This document shows, one piece after another, positions 34,602 to 43,121 of a stretch of 64,000 bases of DNA; position 1 is the first letter of the stretch, and every line of letters begins with the position of its first letter. Origin of the DNA: Suilimivivens sp009774465. GTDB taxonomy: Bacteria > Bacillota > Clostridia > Lachnospirales > Lachnospiraceae. The notes beneath the pieces were generated by a model. It searched no databases and was not told the DNA's origin. It saw only the letters and a list, made by a program, of their open reading frames with translations. Made by a program: the position numbers and the translations under genes. The stretch spans positions 70,594 to 134,593 of the forward strand of contig CANDAE010000008.1 of NCBI GenBank assembly GCA_947382645.1, written 5' to 3'.

Positions 34602-35608
34602 CAATAGTGGAATTTTTATCGGACCGTCTGGAGCGCCTTGTTCTTCAAACGGTTTTTGCAGGGGCAGCAGCATTGTTTTTACTGCTTACCGGCACACAGC
34701 CAGGAATCGTTATTCTCTTGGGAATTGGATGGTTTACAGTATCGTTTTGGATGCTGGGGGTGGATTTTTTGCGTCAAAAAGCCCGTTTAAGAGAACTGGA
34801 AAGCATTATGGAAGGGCTGGATAAAAAATATTTATTTTCGGAGTGTATTCCCAGACCGCGAAATAATTATGAGCGAAAACAGCAGGACTTGATGAACAGA
34901 GCAGGAAGAGCAATGATCAGCGCTGTATCTGATGCCCAAGCTGCGCAGCGGGAGTATCGGGAATATGTGGAAAGCTGGGTTCATGAAGTGAAAGCGCCTA
35001 TTACGGCAGTAGGACTTATTAGCCGCAGTGCTGATCGGGAAACAAGGCGGAAGCTTTCAAAGGAGCTTGCGAAAATTGAAGCGTATGTGGAGAGGGCTTT
35101 GTTTTATGCCCGGGCAGAAAGCCCGGAGAAAGATTTTATTGTCCGGGAAACCAGTTTTAAGTCAATTGTGGTACAGGCAATTGAAAATCATCGCGGTCTG
35201 CTTATGGAAAATGATGTTCGGGTGGAGACGGAAGATTTGAATCAGAAAGTTTATACTGATGAAAAATGGGCTGTCTTTATTTTGGGGCAGATCTTACAAA
35301 ATGCGGTGCGTTATAGAAGTGATGATCCTGCAATTGTTTTATCGGGAAGGAGCCTGGGAAAGCGGGTACAGTTAATGGTATCGGATAACGGAATTGGAAT
35401 TTTTTCTCATGAGCTGCCCCGGGTTTTTGATAAAGGATTTACGGGAAGCAACGGACGCACCCGGACAGGTGCAACAGGAATGGGACTTTATCTTAGCCGC
35501 AGGCTTGCAGAGTGTCTGGAAATAGATTTGCAGATCACATCAGAAGCTCAAAAAGGGACAAGGCTAATTCTCACTTTTCCTGCAAAAGATAATCTTACAA
35601 TATTGTAA
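34598..35608 (+). CDS. Intramembrane-sensing histidine kinase, BceS type
   Basis: 336 residues with two membrane helices at the N-terminus (about 14-32 and 36-56) and almost no extracellular loop, the hallmark of BceS-like kinases that read flux through their ABC transporter rather than binding drug. The H-box is SWVHEVKAPI (H129), and the catalytic ATP-binding domain holds QILQNAVRY, DNGIGI and GMGLYLS. The 3' end includes the palindrome thought to be the regulator site. Confidence 0.93.
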   Translation: MTIVEFLSDRLERLVLQTVFAGAAALFLLLTGTQPGIVILLGIGWFTVSFWMLGVDFLRQKARLRELESIMEGLDKKYLFSECIPRPRNNYERKQQDLMNRAGRAMISAVSDAQAAQREYREYVESWVHEVKAPITAVGLISRSADRETRRKLSKELAKIEAYVERALFYARAESPEKDFIVRETSFKSIVVQAIENHRGLLMENDVRVETEDLNQKVYTDEKWAVFILGQILQNAVRYRSDDPAIVLSGRSLGKRVQLMVSDNGIGIFSHELPRVFDKGFTGSNGRTRTGATGMGLYLSRRLAECLEIDLQITSEAQKGTRLILTFPAKDNLTIL

Positions 35609-35610
35609 GA
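35593..35610. promoter_or_regulatory. Candidate BceR-type binding box
   Basis: A perfect 18-bp palindrome, TCTTACAATATTGTAAGA, spans the stop codon of the kinase gene. It contains TTACA-N4-TGTAA, which matches the consensus described for BceR-like regulators. A weak -10-like TAGGAT follows at 35653-35658, so activation of the transporter genes from here is plausible. Confidence 0.7.
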
Positions 35611-35681
35611 AAAGTCAATACCAATTCGATACAAGTATTTTTGCTTCTGGTGTAGGATAGGGCTATAAAGGAGGCGATTAT

Positions 35682-36440
35682 ATGCTACAGGTAAAAAATA
35701 TTGAAAAGTATTATGGTAATAAGAATCATGTTACCAGGGCGTTAGAACGCGTCAGCTTTGAGGTGGCAGACGGAGAATTTATTGCCATAATGGGGGCGTC
35801 GGGCAGTGGAAAAACTACTTTGCTTAACTGCATTTCCACGATTGATACGGTAAGCGCCGGAGATATTTTACTGGATGGTGAAAATATTGCGGAGCTGCCG
35901 GCAGAAGAGCTGGCCAGATTCCGCCGGGAAAAGCTGGGGTTCGTATTTCAGGATTTTAATCTGCTGGATACACTGACAATTGAAGAAAATATCGGGCTTG
36001 CTTTATCTCTTAATCACAGTAACCCCCAAAGTGTGAAAAAGAAGGTGGATGAAGTAGCGCAAAAGCTGGGAATCAGTGATGTTTTAAATAAGTTTCCCTA
36101 TCAGGTTTCCGGCGGGCAGAAACAACGCACTGCCTGCGCAAGGGCAATGGTGGCCGGACAGTCGCTGCTGCTTGCGGATGAGCCTACAGGAGCGCTTGAT
36201 TCCAAATCCTCTAAAAATCTTCTGGAAATTATGACGCAGATGAACAGGGAACTGGGGGCAACGATCCTTATGGTAACCCATGATGCGTACAGCGCCAGTT
36301 ATGCCGGCCGGGTGTTGTTTTTAAAGGATGGACGAATTTTTAACGAGCTTCTGCGGGGAGAGAGAAACAGAGCGGTATTTTATCATGAGATTTTGGATGT
36401 GCTTGCTTTGCTGGGGGGTGATGTAAGTGACGTTATTTAA
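35682..36440 (+). CDS. ABC transporter ATPase, BceA type
   Basis: 252 residues of the MacB/LolD-like ATPase family: Walker A GASGSGKTT near 40, Q-loop, signature VSGGQKQR near 146, Walker B LLLADEPTGALD near 168, and the switch histidine in MVTHD. It pairs with the permease, whose start overlaps its 3' end by 14 bases. Together they protect against bacitracin-like or lantibiotic peptides, the substrate being inferred. RBS AAAGGAGGCG. Confidence 0.94.
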   Translation: MLQVKNIEKYYGNKNHVTRALERVSFEVADGEFIAIMGASGSGKTTLLNCISTIDTVSAGDILLDGENIAELPAEELARFRREKLGFVFQDFNLLDTLTIEENIGLALSLNHSNPQSVKKKVDEVAQKLGISDVLNKFPYQVSGGQKQRTACARAMVAGQSLLLADEPTGALDSKSSKNLLEIMTQMNRELGATILMVTHDAYSASYAGRVLFLKDGRIFNELLRGERNRAVFYHEILDVLALLGGDVSDVI

Positions 36441-38379
36441 ATTATCCCTTCGCAACGCAAAACGTCAGGCAGGAGACTACCTGGTTTACTTTTTTACCAT
36501 TGTAATGGTAGCTGCTTTAATCTATGCCTATAATGGCCTGATCTTTTCTGCGGAAGTACAAAAACTGTCAAAAAGCATGGCAAATTTGCCTATGATGATT
36601 GTTTTAGCCAGCATTGTGGTGATCTGCATTATCAGCTGGCTGGTTTCTTACACTACAAATTTTATGCTGACTCGGCGCAGTCGCGAATTTGGGCTTTATA
36701 TACTGATTGGACTGGAAAACCAGCAGGTAGCCAGATTATTTTTTCTGGAAAATCTGGTAGTGGGAGGATGCGCGATGGCGTTTGGCATTTTCTTAGGAAA
36801 CTTTTTGTTTCAGGTTCTGCGCGCCATCATATTTTCCCTTTTTGGAGTGCCTTACCATTTCGCATTTTTCTTTTCCATAAAAGCGGCAGGTTTGACTTTT
36901 GTTTATTTTGTATTGATTTACCTGTTTGCCCAGTTGAAAAGCCGCAGGCGTATCCGACAGATGAAAATATATGACCTGATTTATTTTGACAGACAAAACG
37001 AGGATGCTGTTATCAAAACCAGCCCCAGAAGGAGGAAGGTTTTTATTGCTTCCATTATAACAGGTGTTTTGGGAACTCTTTTTCTTATGACAGGAGAAAT
37101 GCTGTTTGGACTGATTGGCGCCGGGTGCGTTATTGCTTTTCTCTATGGATTTTTCTTAAGCTTTGCTTCCGGAGTTCCGGCATTTTTTGATAAGTACCCT
37201 GCACGAAAATATCTAAATCAAAACCTGCTGGTATTTCGGACACTTACCAGTAAGCTGGCCGCAATGGGAATTATTATGGCCACAATCGCCCTGCTTTTTA
37301 CTGCCTGCATTATTTCAGAGGGAACCGGAATGATCTTCCATGCAATTGTTTATAACAGGGAAAAGCCAAACAGCTGTTTTGATCTGGTTTTAAGCGCTGA
37401 TTCCACAGATACGGGTGGATTTATGGAATGTCAAAATTATATAATGGAAAATATCCCTGTAAAGGACAGCAGGCAGTATAACATATATTTATCGGAAAAG
37501 GATGAAATGACTGCTTATGTGTCAGCAAATACAGGATATTACCGTATCTATGAGTATGATCCTGTTATGCGAAAGAGCGACTATGATTCACTCCGGGAAA
37601 TGCTGGGATACCCGCCGGTAACACTTAACGGAGGACAATATTTGATTCACTGTCAGCCTTACGTGGAAGAAGCATTGAAGAATTGGAACAGGACGATTTC
37701 TTTTGGGGGAGAAGATTTTGCCCTGAAAGGAATTTACACGGAGACCTTTGCACAGCATTTATATGGAAACATCGGAAACGGGTTTGGATTTATCATAGTG
37801 ATTCCTGACGAGGTAGCACAAATATGTCCTGTCAGCCATGTAATGTATACTGTCCTGACAAAAGAGCCGGTAAACGAAGCACAGTATACTGCTCTGGAAA
37901 ACCTGGTTTATAAAGAATGGGAGCCCAGCGAAGATGATAACATGGGATTTTACAGCAGGGCAGAAGGGGAAGCGGACGCGGCAGTTACGACGTCGCTGAT
38001 GGTATTTCCACTATTTTATCTGGCATTGGTGCTTATTATGACAGCGGCTGTAATTCTTACTATTCAGCAGCTTAGTGAAACAGAACATTATAGAGGGCAG
38101 TTCGAACTGCTTCGTAAACTGGGGATGGAACGGAAAAGAATGGGTAAGACGCTGGGAGTACAGTTTGCTGTTTATTATGCCATGCCCGCCATACCATCGG
38201 TACTGATCAGTGTTCCTTTTACCATTAATTTAGCCGGTTTGGTCGAGCCGGGGATTATGGTGGGAGAGAGCCATCCGGCAGTGATTGCAGGAATTTCAAC
38301 AGGTCTGTTTTTCCTGATTTATGGTGTTTATATTCTGCTGGCATATACAAGCCTTAAGCGGAATGTTCTGCCTGATTAA
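36427..38379 (+). CDS. ABC transporter permease, BceB type
   Basis: 650 residues with the BceB layout: one N-terminal helix, three helices of an FtsX-like domain, further helices, a large extracytoplasmic loop between helices VII and VIII (about 310-525), and a final FtsX-like bundle. The loop sets peptide specificity and signals to the kinase. GTG start overlapping the ATPase gene, preceded by CTGGGGGGTGAT. It ends the module. Confidence 0.93.
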   Translation: MTLFKLSLRNAKRQAGDYLVYFFTIVMVAALIYAYNGLIFSAEVQKLSKSMANLPMMIVLASIVVICIISWLVSYTTNFMLTRRSREFGLYILIGLENQQVARLFFLENLVVGGCAMAFGIFLGNFLFQVLRAIIFSLFGVPYHFAFFFSIKAAGLTFVYFVLIYLFAQLKSRRRIRQMKIYDLIYFDRQNEDAVIKTSPRRRKVFIASIITGVLGTLFLMTGEMLFGLIGAGCVIAFLYGFFLSFASGVPAFFDKYPARKYLNQNLLVFRTLTSKLAAMGIIMATIALLFTACIISEGTGMIFHAIVYNREKPNSCFDLVLSADSTDTGGFMECQNYIMENIPVKDSRQYNIYLSEKDEMTAYVSANTGYYRIYEYDPVMRKSDYDSLREMLGYPPVTLNGGQYLIHCQPYVEEALKNWNRTISFGGEDFALKGIYTETFAQHLYGNIGNGFGFIIVIPDEVAQICPVSHVMYTVLTKEPVNEAQYTALENLVYKEWEPSEDDNMGFYSRAEGEADAAVTTSLMVFPLFYLALVLIMTAAVILTIQQLSETEHYRGQFELLRKLGMERKRMGKTLGVQFAVYYAMPAIPSVLISVPFTINLAGLVEPGIMVGESHPAVIAGISTGLFFLIYGVYILLAYTSLKRNVLPD

Positions 38380-38484
38380 GCCTGGTTAAGAAGTTTACCT
38401 TGTGGGCAGTTTTTCTACTTGAAGGAGCTTCAATAAGAGAATATAATGTTTACATGATTCGAACTGGAAAGAGGAGGTGATGCT

Positions 38485-38958
38485 GTGATTCTTTATCATG
38501 CGAGTAATGAAATTGTTGAATTTCCGGAAGTGAGGAGAACAAAATATACAAAAGATTTTTCGTGGGGATTTTATTGTACAAATAATTTTGAACAGGCAGT
38601 AAGATGGGCTAATCGTGGAGCGGGAAATCCAATTGTTAATTTTTATTCTTATGAGCCAAATGATAAATTGTCTGTTTTGAAATTTGATTGTATGACGGAC
38701 GAATGGCTGGATTTTATTGCAAAATGCAGAAACGGAGAAACGCATCAATACGATATGGTAGAAGGACCAATGGCAAATGATACCGTATGGAATTATGTCA
38801 ATGATTTTCTTGCAGGAAGAATCAGCCGAAAGCAGTTTTGGGTGTTGGCAGAATTCAAATATCCTACCCACCAGATGAGTTTTCACACATTATCAGCGTT
38901 AAGCTGCCTTAAATTTGACAGGAGTGAAATTATTTATGACCGAAAAAGAAAAGAATGA
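38485..38958 (+). CDS. DUF3990 family protein (ADP-ribosyltransferase-like)
   Basis: 157 residues. It opens ILYHASN (a Tyr-His motif of ART-fold proteins), continues with DFSWGFYCTNNFEQA.RWA and DEWLDFIAKCR, and ends with PTHQMSFHTLSAL. This matches DUF3990, which is related to ADP-ribosyltransferases; catalytic activity is not proven by sequence. The start is GTG with a strong GAGGAGG seven bases upstream. It overlaps the next gene by 23 bases, so the two form a tight pair. Confidence 0.8.
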   Translation: MILYHASNEIVEFPEVRRTKYTKDFSWGFYCTNNFEQAVRWANRGAGNPIVNFYSYEPNDKLSVLKFDCMTDEWLDFIAKCRNGETHQYDMVEGPMANDTVWNYVNDFLAGRISRKQFWVLAEFKYPTHQMSFHTLSALSCLKFDRSEIIYDRKRKE

Positions 38959-39379
38959 TTTTTTTTATGTGTGTTCATTAATCGAGTATATTGGGCGGCG
39001 GACGAACAACAGACGTGGAGTTATAGTGTCTGCGCTGGGAAAGGAAGGCATTGAAAAGCAGTTGTATGACGCGGAAGTAAACCATTGCCTTTCTTTTGAG
39101 CAGGTAAGCGATGAAATAATTAACTGGTATCATATATCTAATGGTGATTTTGATACAATTTCAGAATGCAAATATACAATTCCAAGTTTTATGGATATAG
39201 GAAAATTATATAGTATTATGATCGAAGATTGTGCAGAACCTGGGAAAGAAGTTGAAGAATTAATGAAAATTTTTTCTTCCTTTATCAGCGATAAGATATC
39301 CGACTTTCAAACAGATATTTATTATCAAAATCCCAGTTATTTGGAGTGCTCTTACCAGGAAGGGCATTTGCTGGATTAA
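38936..39379 (+). CDS. DUF3791-like partner of the DUF3990 protein
   Basis: 147 residues. The N-terminal half resembles DUF3791: FFYVCSLIEYIGRRTNNRRG, then ALGKEGIEKQLYDAEVNHC and QVSDEIINWY. The C-terminal half is FMDIGKLYSIMIED and ISDKISDFQTDIYYQNPSYL. The start ATG 38936 overlaps the DUF3990 gene. DUF3791 and DUF3990 genes often occur side by side, suggesting a toxin-antitoxin or modifier-partner role. The family call is made by pattern only. Confidence 0.65.
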   Translation: MTEKEKNDFFYVCSLIEYIGRRTNNRRGVIVSALGKEGIEKQLYDAEVNHCLSFEQVSDEIINWYHISNGDFDTISECKYTIPSFMDIGKLYSIMIEDCAEPGKEVEELMKIFSSFISDKISDFQTDIYYQNPSYLECSYQEGHLLD

Positions 39380-39411
39380 AAAGTGAAAGAGAAATTTTAA
39401 AGGGGGAACCT

Positions 39412-40788
39412 ATGAAAACGGGCAGTCATCAGATTTCCAATCAAATAACGGAAGGCGTGATCTGGAAACAGCTTCTTTTTTTCTTTTTTCCTATTTTATT
39501 TGGTACCTTTTTTCAGCAGCTTTATAATACCACAGATGCAGTAATTGTGGGGAAGTTTGTGGGAAAGGAGGCATTAGCGGCAGTGGGCGGGCCGGCGGCT
39601 ACGCTGATTAATCTGCTGATTGGATTTTTTACCGGTCTTTCTTCCGGAGCAACTGTAATTATTTCTCAGTACTATGGAGCAAAAAAACAGGAGGATGTAA
39701 AAAGCACAGTCCACACAGCGATTGCGCTTTCTATTGCAGGCGGTGTGGTTATTATGATATTGGGGCTTCTCTTTTCTAAAGCTGCACTGCAGGCGATGCA
39801 TACGCCGGATGATATTCTCTCCCCATCAATTGTTTATATGCGGATTTATTTTCTTGGCGTGATTCCTTCTTTATTCTATAACATGGGAGCAGGTATTTTA
39901 AGAGCAGTGGGGGACTCCAGACATCCTCTTTATTTTTTGATTTTGTCCTGTATTGCAAATATTATACTGGATATTCTTTTTGTGCCGATACTGAAAATGG
40001 GAGTAGTGGGTGTGGCGGTAGCTACTGCATTATCTCAGGTAATCAGCGCGCTTATGGTAATGGCAATTCTGTTAAGAACCCGGGATTCTTACCGATTGTA
40101 TTTGAAGGAAATTCGTTTTTCGTCGGTGCTTTTACATAATATTATACGTATCGGCCTGCCCGCAGGGATTCAGTCTACCATGTACTCTCTGTCTAATTTG
40201 ATTATTCAGTCCAGCATTAATTCTTTTGGTACGGATACCATTGCGGCATGGACAGCTTATGGCAAGGTAGACGGTATTTTCTGGATGATTGTGGCGGCAT
40301 ATGGAGTTGCAATTACCACCTTTGCAGGGCAGAATTTTGGAGCGGGGAAATATGACCGGATTAATAAAAGCGTGAAGATCTGTCTGGGAATGGCGGCTTT
40401 TACCAGTGTACTGCTAAGTACGATTGTGCTTACCGGAGGACGTTTTTTCTTCCATATGTTTACGGATGATTCTAATGTAGTGGAAATAGGGTTACGGATG
40501 ATGCGGGTGATTTCGCCCAGCTATATAACCTATATCTGTATTGAGATTTTGGGCGGCACCACAAGAGGATGCGGAGATGCGCTGCCTCCTATGCTTATGA
40601 CAGGTATCGGCGTCTGCGTGCTGCGTGTGATATGGATTCTGGCAGTGGTTCCCCTAAGGCCGGAGATTACTACGGTAGCTTTCAGTTATCCGCTTACCTG
40701 GACGGCAACGTCGGTGTTATTTGTTATTTATTATCTAAGGGGCAATTGGCTGAGACGGTGCAGGGGAATTTATTCCCGCGGACAGTAA
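39412..40788 (+). CDS. MATE family efflux transporter
   Basis: 458 residues with about 12 membrane helices in two related halves. It starts with the family motif LFFFFFPILFGTFFQQLYNT and continues VDAVIVGKFVGKEALAAVGG-like sequence (TDAVIVGKFVG). Repeat-half motifs GAGILRAVGDSRHPL and TTRGCGDALPPM are clear. It is probably a cation-coupled drug or metabolite exporter. ATG 39412 is chosen after AAAGGGGGAAC; the frame is open upstream into the previous gene. Confidence 0.93.
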   Translation: MKTGSHQISNQITEGVIWKQLLFFFFPILFGTFFQQLYNTTDAVIVGKFVGKEALAAVGGPAATLINLLIGFFTGLSSGATVIISQYYGAKKQEDVKSTVHTAIALSIAGGVVIMILGLLFSKAALQAMHTPDDILSPSIVYMRIYFLGVIPSLFYNMGAGILRAVGDSRHPLYFLILSCIANIILDILFVPILKMGVVGVAVATALSQVISALMVMAILLRTRDSYRLYLKEIRFSSVLLHNIIRIGLPAGIQSTMYSLSNLIIQSSINSFGTDTIAAWTAYGKVDGIFWMIVAAYGVAITTFAGQNFGAGKYDRINKSVKICLGMAAFTSVLLSTIVLTGGRFFFHMFTDDSNVVEIGLRMMRVISPSYITYICIEILGGTTRGCGDALPPMLMTGIGVCVLRVIWILAVVPLRPEITTVAFSYPLTWTATSVLFVIYYLRGNWLRRCRGIYSRGQ

Positions 40789-40933
40789 GTCAAGTGACTG
40801 TCTGCAGGTATTTTAGACTTTTGCAGGAAGTGGGGATTTGATCATTTGGACAAGTAATCGAAATTCCTCTGGAATAAAATATTTTCCTGTATTATACTTA
40901 TAAAAAGAACCTATCAAACATAAGGAGAGGACT

Positions 40934-42040
40934 ATGGAAAAATCAAAAGTATATTACACAGATCTACGGACTTCTTTTACGGAAAATCTGCCGCAGAAAT
41001 TGGAGAGATTGATTAAGACTGCCGGTATTGGAAACATTGATTTTGAGAATAAATATGCCGCAGTTAAAATACATTTTGGAGAGCCGGGCAATCTGGCATA
41101 TCTTCGTCCTAACTATGCGGCTGTTGTAGTTAAGGTGGTGAAGGAACTGGGGGGAAAAGCGTTCTTGACTGACTGCAATACCCTTTATGTTGGCGGAAGA
41201 AAAAATGCGCTGGATCATTTAGATGCAGCATATACCAATGGATTTTCTCCTTTTTCTACAGGATGTCATGTGATTATTGCAGATGGACTTAAGGGAACAG
41301 ATGAAGAACTGGTGCCTGTGGAAGGCGGTGAATATATTAAGGAAGCAAAGATTGGACGTGCCATTATGGATGCCGATGTTGTTATTTCCCTGAATCATTT
41401 TAAAGGTCATGAGGCAACAGGCTTTGGCGGTGCCCTTAAAAATCTTGGTATGGGCGGTGGTTCCAGAGCAGGGAAAATGGAGATGCACAGTGCCGGAAAA
41501 CCTTACGTAAACGAAGATGCATGTGTGGGCTGTGGAAGATGTATTAAAATATGTGCCCATGACGCGCCATCCATTACTGACGGAAAAGCTTCTATTGATC
41601 TTGATAAATGCGTAGGTTGTGGAAGATGCATTGGCGTATGCCCGATGGATGCAGTTTGTGTGGCACTTGATGAAAGCAACGACATATTAAATTGCAAGAT
41701 TGCAGAATACAGCAAGGCTGTTTTATCAGGCAGGCCGCATTTCCATATCAGTCTTGTAATAGATGTTTCACCCAACTGTGACTGCCATGCGGAAAATGAT
41801 ATTCCCATTGTGCCGGATGTAGGAATGTTTGCTTCCTTTGATCCGGTGGCACTGGATATGGCGTGTGCTGATGCAGTAAATAAGCAGCCAGTAATTGCAG
41901 GCAGCCAGTTAGACAGAATGCCCCATGTCCACCAGGATCACTTTACCGATTCTGCGCCTTCCACCAACTGGAAAAGCTGTTTGGAACATGCGGAAAAAAT
42001 TGGAATTGGATGCAGGGAATATGAATTGATTAAGATTTGA
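40934..42040 (+). CDS. DUF362 protein with two 4Fe-4S clusters
   Basis: 368 residues. DUF362 domain throughout (VKIHFGEPGN, NHFKGHEATGFGGALKN), interrupted at about 195-245 by a 2x[4Fe-4S] ferredoxin domain: CVGCGRCIKICAHDAP and CVGCGRCIGVCPMDAV. Such proteins are common in anaerobes as iron-sulfur electron carriers, with unknown partners. RBS AAGGAGAGG. It is a single-gene unit with its own terminator. Confidence 0.92.
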   Translation: MEKSKVYYTDLRTSFTENLPQKLERLIKTAGIGNIDFENKYAAVKIHFGEPGNLAYLRPNYAAVVVKVVKELGGKAFLTDCNTLYVGGRKNALDHLDAAYTNGFSPFSTGCHVIIADGLKGTDEELVPVEGGEYIKEAKIGRAIMDADVVISLNHFKGHEATGFGGALKNLGMGGGSRAGKMEMHSAGKPYVNEDACVGCGRCIKICAHDAPSITDGKASIDLDKCVGCGRCIGVCPMDAVCVALDESNDILNCKIAEYSKAVLSGRPHFHISLVIDVSPNCDCHAENDIPIVPDVGMFASFDPVALDMACADAVNKQPVIAGSQLDRMPHVHQDHFTDSAPSTNWKSCLEHAEKIGIGCREYELIKI

Positions 42041-42068
42041 TTTGTGAAAGTAATTAAATGAATTGATA

Positions 42069-42102
42069 AACCAGGGCTTCATAATTGAGGTCCTGGTTTT
42101 TT
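42069..42102 (+). terminator. Terminator after the DUF362 gene
   Basis: AACCAGG (42069-42075) pairs with CCTGGTT (42092-42098), and inner bases extend the stem with wobble pairs, followed by Ts. Confidence 0.85.
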
Positions 42103-42112
42103 CAACATAATG

Positions 42113-42141
42113 TGGAAAATAGCATGTCTGGGTGATATAAT
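42113..42141 (+). promoter_or_regulatory. Extended -10 promoter for the CPBP protease gene
   Basis: TGGAAA at 42113-42118, a 17-base spacer, and TATAAT at 42136-42141 preceded by TGA, giving an extended -10 (TGnTATAAT). The transcript would start near 42148, leaving a leader of about 125 bases. Confidence 0.75.
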
Positions 42142-42183
42142 TCTAATTACACAGTCAAAAATTTTATTTGGGTAATTAAAATC

Positions 42184-42261
42184 ATTGCCTGGAGGTAGTG
42201 TGAAAAATAAATTTTCACACTTTGTATTTGAGCAGTATCGCAGGCAATGCCTGCGATATGC
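42184..42261 (+). promoter_or_regulatory. Structured leader of the CPBP protease gene
   Basis: Two strong hairpins: AGTGTGAAAA (42197-42206) with TTTTCACACT (42212-42221), followed by TTTG; and TATCGCAGGC (42236-42245) with GCCTGCGATA (42249-42258), a perfect 10-bp stem ending just before the RBS. In addition ATTGCCTG (42184-42191) is perfectly complementary to CAGGCAAT (42241-42248), so a long-range pairing competes with the second hairpin. A switch is possible; a repeated palindromic element is the alternative. Confidence 0.55.
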
Positions 42262-42273
42262 ATGGGGATTAAT

Positions 42274-43047
42274 ATGAACAAACGGGAATTTATTTATATA
42301 TCAGTTTTGACCTTGGCAATTGCGTTTATGGATATAACGGGTATTCCAGGCGCGCTTTTTGTCAATATTCAATTTGCGGACATAGAGCCTTTTTACTTTA
42401 CACTTATGATTAATTTTCTGATTATAGGAATAATTGCCTTCTTATTTTTAAGAATACTATGCCCGAAATGGACGTTGGGATTTTGGAAAAAAGGATTGAA
42501 GGAAGGGCTCAAAAAATACGGAGTAATCGGAGCAGCGGCTGCCATAGTGGGATTTATAGCTTTTTATGTGGGATTATCGCCTTTTGACCGTCATCCCTCT
42601 ATTGCAAAGGTGCTTGTTGAAGGCGTCATATATTATGTTGGCGTTGCAATAATTGAAGAATTGTATGTGCGTGGTTTGTTACTTAATCTGATTGAAAAGA
42701 TATTCGCAAAAAGTAAGAACTGCACTTTGACTGCGGTTATATTGTCGTCTGTCATCTTTGGAGTGGGACATATATTCGGCGTGTTGAACCAGCCATTACC
42801 TGTGATAGTGAGCAAAGTTGTCTGGACGGTAGGTATGGGCATGTTCTTCGGAATGGTATATAAGAAAACAGGCAATTTGTGGCTGCCGATTATAATTCAT
42901 TTTCTGATTAATGTCTGTGCTTTGCCTTATTGCTTTTCAAGTATAAACGGGTATGCTGATTTAACATTGTATATAATTGTACCTGTGTATATCATTTTGG
43001 GAATATATAGTTTTATGGAGTTAAAAAAAGAAGTGCAAATTTTATGA
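42274..43047 (+). CDS. CPBP family intramembrane metalloprotease
   Basis: 257 residues with about eight membrane helices. The Abi/CAAX protease motifs are present: EELYVRG (E128, E129, R133), the first histidine H166 in VGHIFG, and the second H209 in IIIHFLIN. In bacteria these proteins are linked to bacteriocin immunity or peptide processing. ATG 42274 follows GGGGAT; an upstream in-frame ATG falls in the hairpin. The next gene begins after a 74-base gap. Confidence 0.9.
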   Translation: MNKREFIYISVLTLAIAFMDITGIPGALFVNIQFADIEPFYFTLMINFLIIGIIAFLFLRILCPKWTLGFWKKGLKEGLKKYGVIGAAAAIVGFIAFYVGLSPFDRHPSIAKVLVEGVIYYVGVAIIEELYVRGLLLNLIEKIFAKSKNCTLTAVILSSVIFGVGHIFGVLNQPLPVIVSKVVWTVGMGMFFGMVYKKTGNLWLPIIIHFLINVCALPYCFSSINGYADLTLYIIVPVYIILGIYSFMELKKEVQIL

Positions 43048-43121
43048 CGAAACCAGGAGGACAAATCCTCTCCTCGCCAAAGGGGCTCGGATTTTCCTTC
43101 GGAAAACAAGGAGGATTAAAA

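Noticed and set aside
38395..38886. 163-codon minus-strand frame over the DUF3990 gene
   Set aside because: The plus-strand gene has a strong RBS and family motifs; the minus frame has neither.
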